64,000 bases of DNA from Enemella dayhoffiae (GTDB lineage: Bacteria > Actinomycetota > Actinomycetes > Propionibacteriales > Propionibacteriaceae), in contig NZ_NMVQ01000001.1 of the NCBI RefSeq assembly GCF_002250625.1, forward strand, positions 124,001-188,000, given 5' to 3'. The notes beneath the pieces were generated by a model. It was not told where the DNA came from. It saw only the letters and a program-made list of their open reading frames with translations, and made no database searches. Positions 8,103-16,484 of this stretch are shown piece after piece (the stretch's first letter is position 1; every line of letters starts with the position of its first letter). Both the position numbers and the translations under genes were made by a program.

Positions 8103-8795
8103 CTATTCGGCCGACGCAGGCTTCGCGCTTCGGCGGTCCACCAACTGGGTCTTGGCGTACCGGCCGACCTGCAGGGTGTCCCAGCCGTCGAAGGCGGCGC
8201 CGACGCCGCCGCCGAGCACCGGCACCCGCTTGGTCATCGCGACGACCATCCGCTTGCCGGTGATCCGGGTCAGCAGGTCGCCGGCCACCCGGTCGGTGAT
8301 CTTGGTGTCCAGGCCGGCGTCATAGACCGGGGCGGTGGCGACCACGAGCGGGCTGGTGGGCAGGTCCGCGTCGCCGAGGATGCTGTCCAGGTTGTCCCCG
8401 ACCAGGCACATCGCGATTGCGGTACGCACGCGCGGGTCGGTCACGTCATAGCCGCGCAGGTGCGCCACGGTCGCCACCATCCGGGCCTGCAGCACGGCGA
8501 CCCCGGCGATGTTGGCGGGCAGCGAGACCAGCGAGGTGATCAGGCCCCCGATGTTGGTGACGAAGCCCTGGGCGCCGGCCAGCGCCACGTGCTGCTGGAT
8601 CAGGATGTCGATCGCCTTGTCGGCGTTCTGGTGCTTGCCGAGCTGGCGACCGGCGGACTCGCGGGCCGGCGGCAGCTGTCCCATCCCGTCGATGGCGACC
8701 GCCATCACGCGGCGCAACACCTTGCCCGCGCCGTTGGGTCCGAATCCCCCCGCGGGGACGAGGCTGCCCAAGGTGTCCCTGACGTTGTTGGCCAT
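8103..8795 (-). CDS. EcsC family protein
   Basis: A 230-residue protein resembling the EcsC family, whose biochemical role is not settled; Bacillus EcsC is encoded beside an ABC transporter. The hydrophobic middle (ITSLVSLPANIAGVAVLQAR) and the glycine-rich C-terminal stretch VPVLGGGVGAAFDGW are typical. It may associate with the membrane but no standard spanning helix is certain. The ATG at 8795 follows AGAGGAACGCC at good spacing. It is convergent with the glycosylase gene and codirectional with, but ~150 bases upstream of the end of, nothing obviously related, so it is probably transcribed alone. Confidence 0.78.
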   Translation of the reverse strand: MANNVRDTLGSLVPAGGFGPNGAGKVLRRVMAVAIDGMGQLPPARESAGRQLGKHQNADKAIDILIQQHVALAGAQGFVTNIGGLITSLVSLPANIAGVAVLQARMVATVAHLRGYDVTDPRVRTAIAMCLVGDNLDSILGDADLPTSPLVVATAPVYDAGLDTKITDRVAGDLLTRITGKRMVVAMTKRVPVLGGGVGAAFDGWDTLQVGRYAKTQLVDRRSAKPASAE

Positions 8796-8942
8796 GGCGT
8801 TCCTCTCTGTCAGCGTCGCATCCGTGTCGTACGCCTCTCCAGCGTACGCAAAGGCGGGTAACCGGCCACCCGGAGGATCCCCGATTCATCCCCCGCACCG
8901 CGCCGCTGAGAAGGCCGACAACCGTGGGCCGCCTCCGGGTGC

Positions 8943-10301
8943 TCAGCGCCCGCGAGCGGCCTGATACCGCGCCAGCGCCTCGCGACGTTCGGTTGCGTGG
9001 TCCACCATCGGTTCGGGGTAGCCGTGTCGGTAGCCGTCCGCGGCGTCCCACGGTTGGTGCGCGGCCGCCCCCGGCAGGTGGCGCAGCTCGGGCACGTAGC
9101 GGCGTACGTAGTCGCCGTCGGGGTCGAACCTGAGCCCCTGGCTGATCGGGTTGAACACCCGGAAGTAGGGGGCGGCATCGGTACCGGTGCCGGCCACCCA
9201 CTGCCAGCCGTGGTTGTTGGACGCGACATCGCCGTCGATGAGGTGGTCCAGGAAGTGTCGGGCGCCCACTGGCCACCACTGGTGCAGGTCCTTGCACAGG
9301 AAGCTGGCGGTGAGCATGCGGGCCCGGTTGTGCATCCAGCCGCACTCCAGCAGCTGGCGCATTCCGGCATCCACGACGGGGAAGCCGGTGCGGCCCTCGC
9401 GCCAGCGCTGCAGCTTCTCCGCGTCCTGTTGGTACGCCATCGTAGACAACTCCGGGCGCAGGTCCTGCCACAGGCTGGCCGGCTGACGCCACAGCACGTC
9501 GGCGTAGAACTCCCGCCAGCACAGTTCGGCGGTGAACTTCTGGGCCCCCTTGCCGCGGCGCCCAGCCAGGTCGTGCAGCAGGGTGCGGGGGTGGATGGTG
9601 CCCAGCTTCAGGTGCGGTGACAGGCGGGAGGTGCCGTCCAGGTCGAAGCGGTTCTGGCCGGTCACGTAGTCAGCCAGGTCGTTTTCGAGAAACTCCTCCC
9701 AGCGCTGCAGCGCGGCCTGCTCACCAGCCGCCTGCAACGCTCCTGGATACCCGGCGGTCGCGGCGTCCAGCCATTGCCGAGCGTCGGGGTGCGACTCCAG
9801 CCGCCGCAGCCGCAGCCGCGGCGGATCCGCCGCGGGAGCTCGCCAGCCGTGGTCCTGCCAGGCCCGCTGGAACGGGGTGAACACCCGATAGCCGTCGCCC
9901 TGACGGTTCACCACGCGCGGTGGGGTGACGGCGTACGGGGAACCGGTCTCCACCCACGCCACTCCCCGCTGGCTGAGCTGGCGGCGTACCGCGGCGTCGC
10001 GCCGGCGACCGAACGGGGTGGTTTCGGCGGTCACGTGCACGGCTGAGGCCGATGCCTCCGCGGCGACCTCGGGCACCACCTGCCGCGGATCGCCGACCCG
10101 CAGCACCAGACGTCCCTCGTACGCCTCATCGCAGGCCCGGAGGGTGGCCGCCAGCCACGCCTGCCGGGCCGCGCCAGCACCGTTCAGCAGCACCGGGTCG
10201 AGCACGAACAGCGCCACCACGTCGGCCCCGTCAGCCGCCGCCCCGAGTGCGGGATGGTCGTGGCGGCGCAGGTCGCGGCGCAGCCAGAGCAGATTCGTCA
10301 T
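8943..10301 (-). CDS. phrB: Deoxyribodipyrimidine photolyase (class I)
   Basis: Light-driven flavoenzyme that splits cyclobutane pyrimidine dimers. The 452-residue product begins MTNLLWLRRDLRRHDHPALG, the classical start of the antenna-binding domain, and its C-terminal half has the FAD-domain signatures WMHNRARM, FLCKDLHQWW and SNNHGWQWVAGTGTDAAPYF. The ATG at 10301 is chosen on homology; longer in-frame extensions overlap the small upstream gene. The gene starts 19 bases after that small membrane-protein gene and probably shares its promoter, which faces a divergent MerR-DICT regulator. The context suggests light- or stress-induced expression. Confidence 0.95.
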   Translation of the reverse strand: MTNLLWLRRDLRRHDHPALGAAADGADVVALFVLDPVLLNGAGAARQAWLAATLRACDEAYEGRLVLRVGDPRQVVPEVAAEASASAVHVTAETTPFGRRRDAAVRRQLSQRGVAWVETGSPYAVTPPRVVNRQGDGYRVFTPFQRAWQDHGWRAPAADPPRLRLRRLESHPDARQWLDAATAGYPGALQAAGEQAALQRWEEFLENDLADYVTGQNRFDLDGTSRLSPHLKLGTIHPRTLLHDLAGRRGKGAQKFTAELCWREFYADVLWRQPASLWQDLRPELSTMAYQQDAEKLQRWREGRTGFPVVDAGMRQLLECGWMHNRARMLTASFLCKDLHQWWPVGARHFLDHLIDGDVASNNHGWQWVAGTGTDAAPYFRVFNPISQGLRFDPDGDYVRRYVPELRHLPGAAAHQPWDAADGYRHGYPEPMVDHATERREALARYQAARGR

Positions 10302-10320
10302 CGCCGTCCCGGGCAGACGT

Positions 10321-10494
10321 TCACCGACGCGAGGGCCGGTCTCGGCGCGCGTCCTGCGCAGTCGTGTCGACATCCAGCCGCTGCTCGTCGTCGGCCACCT
10401 TGTCGGCCCGGCGAGCATCGAGCCGGAACACGAGCACTGCCCCTACGATGACGACGATGAGGACGATCACGCTGACAACGATCCAGGTGGTCAC
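10321..10494 (-). CDS. Small single-span membrane protein upstream of photolyase
   Basis: A 57-residue protein: TTWIVVSVIVLIVVIVGAVL forms one membrane helix directly after the start and is followed by a basic and acidic soluble tail of ~35 residues. The GTG at 10494 follows AAAGGGGGT at good spacing, which is a better start than an in-frame position at 10524. I do not recognise a family. It is the first gene of the transcript that leads into the photolyase and is divergent from the MerR-DICT regulator; its role there is unknown. Confidence 0.66.
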   Translation of the reverse strand: MTTWIVVSVIVLIVVIVGAVLVFRLDARRADKVADDEQRLDVDTTAQDARRDRPSRR

Positions 10495-10515
10495 GGCGAG
10501 ACCCCCTTTCCGATA

Positions 10516-10530
10516 TTTGCACAAGATTGT
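10516..10530. promoter_or_regulatory. Candidate regulator site in the photolyase/MerR divergent promoter
   Basis: The plus strand reads TTTGCACA (10516-10523) followed at once by AAGATTGT, which contains the short inverted repeat ACAA-GA-TTGT (10521-10530). TTTGCACA and the word AGATTGT/ACAATCT both recur in the promoter of the NAD(P)-binding gene at 12594-12617, on the other side of the regulator. This suits a shared operator of the MerR-DICT protein; it is inference from two sites only. Confidence 0.4.
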
Positions 10531-10571
10531 ATAAGTCAGCGTTCAACAGCGTACAGGTTGGGGGTGGGTGC

Positions 10572-11408
10572 GTGGAGGAGCGCATTGGTATCGGTGAACT
10601 GGCCGAACGAACTGGTCTGAGTGAAAGTGCGCTGCGCATGTGGGAGCACAGGCACGGGTTTCCGGTGCCGGTGCGAGGGTCGGCCACGGCTCATCGCCGC
10701 TACAGCTCCCACGACGTCGAGCTCGTGACACAGGTGCGAGATGCCAAGGCCGCGGGCCTCCCGCTGGGCGTGGCGATCGCCAATGTGGTGAACAGGCAAC
10801 GTCGTGGATCGACGGAGTCGGTTTTTGGTGCGTTGCTGGACGAATTTCCCGGGCTGATGAGTTTCCGGGTGCCTCGGCCGGCCGCGGTCGATCTGTCGCG
10901 GGCCCTGGAGGACGAGTGCCTGGCTCGCGCCACCCGGCCCGTGGTGCTCGGCTCCTTCCAGCTGGGTGAGCGGTTTGCCGCGTCCTCACGTCGGTGGAGC
11001 GAGCTGGCGCGCACCGCGAGTTGGTGCGCGGTGGCGGCCGACTTCAGCCAGGGTGGCCATCCTTACCCGGAGAGCAAGGTGGCGTGGTGCGACCTCCCCG
11101 AGGATTCCCCGATGCGACGTGAATGGACGGTGGCCTGGTGGGACGGGGTGGGCGGCTCGATTCTGAACGGGTGGGAGGTCCCCGTCGAGCGCGGCGGCAC
11201 GGCGCTCTACGAGTTGGTGGTCAGCACCCGGCTCGACGTGGTCGCAGCGGCCGCTCGCGTACTGGTTGGCGTGATGCGCGCACAGGGTGTCCGCATTCCG
11301 TCCACGGTCATCCAAGGGCTCGAGCAGCCTTTCGTGGCCAGCCCGGACTCGAGCATCAGCGACCGGATCCTGGCCAGGGCCGCCTCCCGCCTGGGGAAGA
11401 AACGCTGA
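10572..11408 (+). CDS. MerR-family regulator with DICT sensory domain
   Basis: Transcription regulator of 278 residues. Residues ~5-70 form a MerR-type winged helix (IGELAERTGLSESALRMWEH, then HRRYSSHDVELV); the remainder resembles the DICT sensor domain found in light- and stress-linked regulators. The GTG at 10572 follows GGGGGTGGG and gives the normal N-terminus; an upstream TTG at 10527 is less likely. It is divergent from the small membrane protein/photolyase genes and convergent with an NAD(P)-binding protein gene, so it probably controls both flanking units. What it senses cannot be read from the sequence. Confidence 0.86.
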   Translation: MEERIGIGELAERTGLSESALRMWEHRHGFPVPVRGSATAHRRYSSHDVELVTQVRDAKAAGLPLGVAIANVVNRQRRGSTESVFGALLDEFPGLMSFRVPRPAAVDLSRALEDECLARATRPVVLGSFQLGERFAASSRRWSELARTASWCAVAADFSQGGHPYPESKVAWCDLPEDSPMRREWTVAWWDGVGGSILNGWEVPVERGGTALYELVVSTRLDVVAAAARVLVGVMRAQGVRIPSTVIQGLEQPFVASPDSSISDRILARAASRLGKKR

Positions 11409-11456
11409 CTCACGTGTACGCCCGGGTTGCCAGGCGATCGGGCGCGACGAGCCGTC

Positions 11457-12551
11457 TCAGCGCCGCCTTCGCGAGGGGCCCAGATCGGGACCGGCTCCGG
11501 ATTCGTCGCTGAATGCCGGCCGGTCACCGAAGACTGCAGACCGTGCAGCGTCGAGGGCACGAGCGAGCCTGGGTCGCTGATCCTCGTCTCCGCCGCCGGA
11601 CCAGGCCGGGTCCTGGGGCAGTGGCCCCATGGGGTCGGCCTCCTCGGCCGGTACGCGCCGTTCCCTGAGGGAACGCCTGATCGCGGTCGCCAGGTCGAGC
11701 GGCTGATATTCCTCGGAGAGCAACTGGTGCAGACCGTCCTCGGAGCACACCATGTCGTGGGAAAGGCTCTCGACCAGCGCTTCCACGGTAGCTGGCGGTA
11801 CGTCGGTCAGTCCCGCGATCAGCGACCCGACGAGTCGGCTGGGCAGCAGCGTCACCTGGAACTGGGGACGGATCAGATCCGCCTCGCGACTGTAGACATC
11901 GAGCAGGTCGGCGTACGCCATCCGGTCCGGGCCACCGATGTCGAAGTGGCGGGATGGGCCGGTGTAGTCCAAGGCGCTGACCAGTGCGGCCAGGACGTCG
12001 ACCACGGCGATGGGCTGCACCTCGGAGTTCATCCAGGCGGGCACGAGCTGCACCGGCAGCCGCTCACTGACCTGTCGGATGATCTCGAACGACGTCGATC
12101 CCGAGCCCAGGATCACCGCGGCTCGCAGGGTGACCACCGTGGCCGAGGTGTCACTGAGGATCCGCTCCACTTCCAGTCGCGACGAGAGGTGCTCGGACAG
12201 CTCGCGCTCGGCGACGTCCGGGAGAACACCGGAAAGGTAGACGAGGCGGGAGACGCGGTGCTCGTCGACCGCGGTCGCCATGTTCTGGGCCACCTTCCGG
12301 TCGGCGTCTGCAAAGTCGGTACGCGCCATCCCGTGGATGAGGTAGTAGACGGCATCCATGTCCCGGCAAGCCGCCCGCACCGCTGCCGCGTCACGCCCGT
12401 CCATCTGCACCGTCTCGACCCGCTCACCCCACCACGGCAACTCCCGACCAGGGTGCGACGTGGTGGTGCGGACTTCGTGCCCGGCGGCGAGCAACTCCGG
12501 CACCAGCCGGCCCCCCACGTATCCGGTGGCACCAGTCACCAGGACCCTCAT
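11457..12551 (-). CDS. NAD(P)-binding, NmrA/epimerase-like protein
   Basis: A 364-residue atypical short-chain dehydrogenase-like protein. The Rossmann signature TGATGYVGGRLVPEL is at the N-terminus, and the fold continues with MDAVYYLIHGM and VSRLVYLSGV. The classical YxxxK pair is not evident, so it may bind the cofactor for sensing or act on an unusual substrate. The ATG at 12551 follows GGAAGGGAATTGGG; a longer open frame upstream is not supported. It is convergent with the MerR-DICT gene, and its promoter shares two short words with the photolyase promoter, suggesting one light/stress regulon. The C-terminal ~50 residues are charged and low complexity. Confidence 0.8.
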   Translation of the reverse strand: MRVLVTGATGYVGGRLVPELLAAGHEVRTTTSHPGRELPWWGERVETVQMDGRDAAAVRAACRDMDAVYYLIHGMARTDFADADRKVAQNMATAVDEHRVSRLVYLSGVLPDVAERELSEHLSSRLEVERILSDTSATVVTLRAAVILGSGSTSFEIIRQVSERLPVQLVPAWMNSEVQPIAVVDVLAALVSALDYTGPSRHFDIGGPDRMAYADLLDVYSREADLIRPQFQVTLLPSRLVGSLIAGLTDVPPATVEALVESLSHDMVCSEDGLHQLLSEEYQPLDLATAIRRSLRERRVPAEEADPMGPLPQDPAWSGGGDEDQRPRLARALDAARSAVFGDRPAFSDESGAGPDLGPSRRRR

Positions 12552-12593
12552 TCCCAATTCCCTTCCACACTGGCGCAACCGGCGACTCCCTTG

Positions 12594-12617
12594 ACAATCT
12601 ACACATACTTTTGCACA
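12594..12617. promoter_or_regulatory. Candidate shared operator upstream of the NAD(P)-binding gene
   Basis: ACAATCT at 12594-12600 and TTTTGCACA at 12609-12617, 43-66 bases upstream of the start at 12551. Both words match the photolyase/MerR intergenic region (10516-10530), with TTTGCACA in the same orientation. Spacing between the two words differs between the sites. Confidence 0.38.
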
Positions 12618-12695
12618 GCCTGTGGAAGTGTTCGACGTCGACTCGTCGCGCCTCCACCTTTCGGCACGCCCGGGCGTGGCTGGCACACTGGCCAG

Positions 12696-13361
12696 ATGCT
12701 GATGTTCGGCTCCCCGGCGACCTGGCCCGGCTCGGACCTGGTCGGGCTGTCGGACGGGTTCGACGCCGCGACGGTGGTGACCGGTTGTCGCGAGGGCGTC
12801 TTCCCGATGCCGCTGAAAGGGGGGATGACCGGATGGTTCTCGCCGGTACAGCGCGGGATCCTGCCGCTGGACGGATTGCGGGTGACCCGCTCGCTGCGCA
12901 AATCGCTCAAGCGCTATCGGGTGAGCCACGACCGGGCGTTCGAGCAGGTGCTTGAGGGCTGCGCCGATCCGCGCCGCGACTCCGGCTGGATCGACGACGA
13001 CATCCGCATCGTCTATGGCGATCTGCACCGTGCCGGGGTGGTCCACTCGGTGGAGGTGTGGGACGGCACCGACCGGCTCGTCGGCGGTCTCTACGGGGTC
13101 GGCATCGGCGGGCTGTTCGCCGGGGAGTCGATGTTTCACGACCCCGACCATGGCCGCGACGCGTCCAAGGTGGCGCTGGTGCACCTGGTACGCCTGCTCG
13201 CCGCCGACGGCGTACCCCGGCTGTTGGACGTGCAGTGGCAGACCGAGCACCTGGCCAGCCTGGGGGTGGTGGAGATCGACCGGAAGGATTATCTGGCTCG
13301 GCTCACCGAGGCGGTACGCCGGCCGGCGCCCGACTGGGCGGGTGGGCTGCCGGGTCAGTGA
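12696..13361 (+). CDS. aat: Leucyl/phenylalanyl-tRNA--protein transferase
   Basis: Transfers Leu or Phe from tRNA to proteins with N-terminal Arg or Lys, marking them for ClpS/ClpAP in the N-end rule pathway. The 221-residue protein has the family landmarks GVFPMP, GWFSPVQRGILPL, and the strongly conserved FAGESMF, followed by HLVRLLAADG and the C-terminal VQWQTEHLASLG. The ATG at 12696 is used; a second ATG six bases later is equally plausible, and no clear ribosome site precedes either, so a leaderless or very short leader is possible. It is convergent with the next gene and the two reading frames overlap by seven bases at their ends. Confidence 0.93.
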   Translation: MLMFGSPATWPGSDLVGLSDGFDAATVVTGCREGVFPMPLKGGMTGWFSPVQRGILPLDGLRVTRSLRKSLKRYRVSHDRAFEQVLEGCADPRRDSGWIDDDIRIVYGDLHRAGVVHSVEVWDGTDRLVGGLYGVGIGGLFAGESMFHDPDHGRDASKVALVHLVRLLAADGVPRLLDVQWQTEHLASLGVVEIDRKDYLARLTEAVRRPAPDWAGGLPGQ

Positions 13362-14128
13362 CCCTGCGGACCCGGCCCCTGCTGCACACCGGGCCCCTGC
13401 GGCCCGAACTGGGCGTCGATCTGGCCGACCCGGCCCTGCTCGTCGAAGCCGACGCGGACGTTGCCCTCGGGGAAGCCGAGGTTCAGCGCCGTGAAGCCGG
13501 GTTCCCAGCCGTAGGGCAGATTGCGGGCCTGGGCGTACCCCTGCACCGCGCGTCGGTGATCGGTGATCCAGCCGGCCTGCAGGGTCGTCGTGAGGAACCG
13601 CGGGAAGGTGATGCCCGACGGCGGCGGCGGGCTGAAGCCGGCCGGGTCGACGAGCATCACCACGCGGGTGGAGCCGGTCGCCATCACCTGGGCGGTGGGG
13701 ATGCCGATGATCCGGCAGGACACCGCCGCGATCCGGGTGGCCCAGCCGGCCAGTTCTTCATCGCCGCCCTGATCGGGGATGACGATCTCGCCGGTGGTCA
13801 GCTCGCGGATCCCGCGGGATTCGCCGAACTCCCTGACCCGGGTGGACATCTGGGCGGCCGGCGAGTCCGCGAAGGCGGGGTTGGCCCACGCCCACAGCGC
13901 CGAGCGGGGCGACTCGGCGACCGACCCGAGCAGATGGATCCGGGCCACCACCTCATCCCGCTTGTGCAGCTTCGGCAGATAGGTGATCTGCTGCTTCTCC
14001 AGATCGACCGCCGTCTGCCCCACACCTCCCCCGGTCTGGTCCTCCAACCAGGCGACGAACGCCTCATGATCCTCGACATAGACCAGGATCGAGTCGTCCA
14101 TCACGTCCGCGAAGCTCAGCTCAGCCAT
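13355..14128 (-). CDS. DUF6882-like protein of unknown function
   Basis: A 257-residue cytoplasmic protein resembling the actinobacterial family DUF6882. The recognisable piece is SALWAWANPAF within a segment that starts with a predicted beta-rich domain. No catalytic motif, signal peptide or membrane helix is visible. The last ~20 residues are Gly/Pro/Gln repeats (FGPQGPGVQQGPGPQGH). It is codirectional with ppk2, 48 bases downstream of it, and may be co-transcribed. Function is unknown; the family assignment rests on the WAWAN segment and overall length. Confidence 0.65.
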   Translation of the reverse strand: MAELSFADVMDDSILVYVEDHEAFVAWLEDQTGGGVGQTAVDLEKQQITYLPKLHKRDEVVARIHLLGSVAESPRSALWAWANPAFADSPAAQMSTRVREFGESRGIRELTTGEIVIPDQGGDEELAGWATRIAAVSCRIIGIPTAQVMATGSTRVVMLVDPAGFSPPPPSGITFPRFLTTTLQAGWITDHRRAVQGYAQARNLPYGWEPGFTALNLGFPEGNVRVGFDEQGRVGQIDAQFGPQGPGVQQGPGPQGH

Positions 14129-14176
14129 GGTGGCGAGTCTACGGGCGGCGAGCGTCTGGCAGGACAGGCAAACGCC

Positions 14177-15067
14177 CTAATCCCCGACGGCTTCGCGACC
14201 GCGGCGGACGATCTTCGGGTCCGGTTTGCCGATCACCTGGTGGTTCTTGTCCGGATAGTCGAACTGCGACAGGTACGCCCGCATCGCCTCGAGCCGGGCG
14301 CGCTTCTTGTCGTTGGACTTGATCGTCGTCCACGGCGCCCAGTCGGTGTCGGTGCGCAGGAACATCTGCTCCTTGGCGTCGGTGTACGCCTCCCACTTGT
14401 CCAGCGACTCGAGGTCCATCGGCGACAGCTTCCAGCGGCGTACCGGGTCGATCTGGCGGATCGCGAACCGGGTGCGCTGCTCGGCCTGGGTGACGGAGAA
14501 CCAGAACTTGGTCAGGTGGATGCCGGAGTTGACGATCATCTCCTCGAACACGGGCGCCTGGCGCATGAACTGCTCATACTCGTCGTTGGTGCAGAACCCC
14601 ATCACCCGCTCCACCCCGGCCCGGTTGTACCAGGAGCGGTCGAACAGCACGAGCTCGCCGAAGGTCGGGAAGTTCTCGATGTAACGCTGGAAGTACCACT
14701 GCCCGCGCTCGCGGTCGTTCGGCTTGTTCAGCGCCACCACCCGCGCACCACGCGGGTTCAGGTGCTCGGTGAACCGCTTGATCGTGCCACCCTTGCCGGC
14801 GGCGTCGCGGCCCTCGAACACGATGATGTGGCGCAGGTCGTTGTCCTCCGACCAGTACTGCACCTTGAGCAGCTCGATCTGCAACAGATACTTGGTTTCC
14901 TCGTATTCGTCGCGATCCATCCGGCGCTCGTAGGGATAGTCCTCCTCCCACGTCTGCACGGCGTTGCCGCCCGGGTCGATCAGATCCGGATCCTCGTCCT
15001 TGCCGCCCCGCACGGTGTAGCCCTCTGCCCGCAGTCGATCGATGTACTCGCGGAGGTTCTGCATCAT
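14177..15067 (-). CDS. ppk2: Polyphosphate kinase 2
   Basis: PPK2-family kinase that moves phosphate between polyphosphate and nucleoside di- or monophosphates. The 296-residue protein has the Walker A segment FEGRDAAGKGGTIKR, the DRSWYNRAGVE lid/Walker B region, and a basic LNPRGARVVAL segment, in normal order and spacing. One-domain length suggests class I (NDP-phosphorylating), but subclass cannot be settled by eye. Two ATG codons lie in tandem at 15067 and 15064 after CGGGGC. It stands divergently 41 bases from an inositol-phosphatase-like gene, so the two probably share a compact divergent promoter. Polyphosphate metabolism is prominent in Propionibacteriales. Confidence 0.93.
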   Translation of the reverse strand: MMQNLREYIDRLRAEGYTVRGGKDEDPDLIDPGGNAVQTWEEDYPYERRMDRDEYEETKYLLQIELLKVQYWSEDNDLRHIIVFEGRDAAGKGGTIKRFTEHLNPRGARVVALNKPNDRERGQWYFQRYIENFPTFGELVLFDRSWYNRAGVERVMGFCTNDEYEQFMRQAPVFEEMIVNSGIHLTKFWFSVTQAEQRTRFAIRQIDPVRRWKLSPMDLESLDKWEAYTDAKEQMFLRTDTDWAPWTTIKSNDKKRARLEAMRAYLSQFDYPDKNHQVIGKPDPKIVRRGREAVGD

Positions 15068-15108
15068 GCCCCGAAGCCTAGCTAGCAGGCCCGTGGCAGA
15101 GTCGAGGG

Positions 15109-15915
15109 GTGAGCGATGAGTTGCGGGACCTGGCCGTACGCCTGGCGACGACGGCCGCGGAGTCGGCGTACCGGAGTCGGCTGGAAGGCGTCGAGGTGGC
15201 CGACCTGAAGTCGAGCCCCACCGATGTGGTGACCGCCGCGGACCGGGCCACCGAGGCGTACCTGCGCGCGGAGCTGGCCCGGCTGCGACCCGCCGACGGG
15301 TTCTTCGGCGAGGAGGAAGGCCGCTCCGATTCGGGCGATCGCGGGTCCGGGCTGACCTGGGTGGTGGACCCGATCGACGGCACGGTCAACTACCTCTACC
15401 AACTGCCCGCCTGGGCCGTGTCGGTGGCGGTCGTCGAGGGACCGGTCGGCGCGGGCGGGCACACGCTCGCTGGTTGCGTCGCCGCCCCGGCCGCACACGA
15501 GGTGTACGCCGCAGCGGCCGACCAGGGCGCGACCCGTAACGGCCAACGGCTCCACCTCGAACCGAAGCACGATCTCGCCACCGCCCTGATCGGCACCGGA
15601 TTCAGCTACAGCGCCGAGCGGCGCACCGAGCAGGCGGAGCTGGTGGCCCGGCTGATCGGGCAGGTCCGTGACATCAGGCGGATCGGCGCGGCCAGCCTGG
15701 ACCTGTGCGCCGTGGCGGCCGGACGACTGGACGGCTACTACGAATCGGGACTGCACCCGTGGGATCACGCGGCCGGCTCCCTGGTCGTCCGCGAAGCGGG
15801 CGGCACGGTCGGCGGCGGTCCCCACGGAGAGCATGAGGACGCGACCTTCCTGTTGGCCGCGAACGCGGGGCTCTACCCGCCGCTGAGCGCCGCCGTGGGG
15901 GCCGCCGGGGCGTGA
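15109..15915 (+). CDS. Inositol monophosphatase family protein
   Basis: Mg2+-dependent phosphatase of the inositol monophosphatase superfamily (268 residues). Metal-binding motifs are present in order: FGEEEG, VVDPIDGTVNYLYQLP (DPIDGTxN), and the C-terminal HPWDHAAGSLVVREAGG (WDxAAG). The substrate could be inositol phosphate, histidinol phosphate or a sugar bisphosphate; the sequence does not decide. The GTG at 15109 lies eight bases after GAGGGG-type purines. It is divergent from ppk2 and followed, after ~75 bases, by a gene for an unknown protein. Confidence 0.9.
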   Translation: MSDELRDLAVRLATTAAESAYRSRLEGVEVADLKSSPTDVVTAADRATEAYLRAELARLRPADGFFGEEEGRSDSGDRGSGLTWVVDPIDGTVNYLYQLPAWAVSVAVVEGPVGAGGHTLAGCVAAPAAHEVYAAAADQGATRNGQRLHLEPKHDLATALIGTGFSYSAERRTEQAELVARLIGQVRDIRRIGAASLDLCAVAAGRLDGYYESGLHPWDHAAGSLVVREAGGTVGGGPHGEHEDATFLLAANAGLYPPLSAAVGAAGA

Positions 15916-15992
15916 TCGCGGCATCAGGTATCACCCTCCCGAGTGGGGGGTAACTCACGGTCATCACCCCCCTGGCTGAGGAGTAGACACCT

Positions 15993-16484
15993 GTGATCGG
16001 GCCGCCCGGCGCGTCGCGCGTACTGCTGATGGATGACACCCCCCTGCCGTTGTCGCGGGAGGGGGTCGCCGATGTGCTGGCGCTCTTTCCCCGCGGCACC
16101 CACCGGGTGACCGGTGGGACGCTGGCCGCCAGGTTGGACGAACTCGGCCACACCAAGGCCCGGGCGGCCCGGGCCCTGGATCAGGAACTGCGGCTGACGG
16201 TCGGAGCCATGACGGAGATGCCGCTGCGTGTCCGGGGTCGGCTCAGTTGGTTGCTGGAGCAGGCACCGGACGGCAGCGAACTGGACGCGGACACCTGGCG
16301 CCACCTGTTCGGCACGCTGCGGCACTCCGACTATGCCGAGTGGTTGCTCTTCCTCGCCGCCGAGTGCCCGGCGCCGCTGCTGGTGCGCAACTGTCTGGCC
16401 GCCCGCCCCGAGGGTGAACTGGTGCTGAGCGAGCGATGGGACAGTTCGGCTTGCTCCGGTTCAGCCGGCACGATGCTGGGTTGA
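15993..16484 (+). CDS. Unknown protein convergent with the sigma-factor gene
   Basis: A 163-residue soluble, Leu- and Arg-rich protein with no family I recognise. Codon use is typical of real genes here, and the GTG at 15993 is preceded by GAGGAG at eight bases; an internal ATG at 16029 is an alternative. The leader contains GGGGGGTAACTCACGG (15945-15960), a possible stress-sigma -10 region sharing the decamer TAACTCACGG with the leader of the neighbouring sigma gene. Its 3' end overlaps that sigma gene by 24 bases, tail to tail. A link to sigma-factor control is possible but is only inferred from position. Confidence 0.6.
   Translation: MIGPPGASRVLLMDDTPLPLSREGVADVLALFPRGTHRVTGGTLAARLDELGHTKARAARALDQELRLTVGAMTEMPLRVRGRLSWLLEQAPDGSELDADTWRHLFGTLRHSDYAEWLLFLAAECPAPLLVRNCLAARPEGELVLSERWDSSACSGSAGTMLG

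Noticed and set aside
13058-15085. Long plus-strand frame over the end of aat, the DUF6882-like gene and ppk2
   Set aside because: It crosses three real genes, has no domain, and ppk2 and aat motifs are unambiguous on their own frames.
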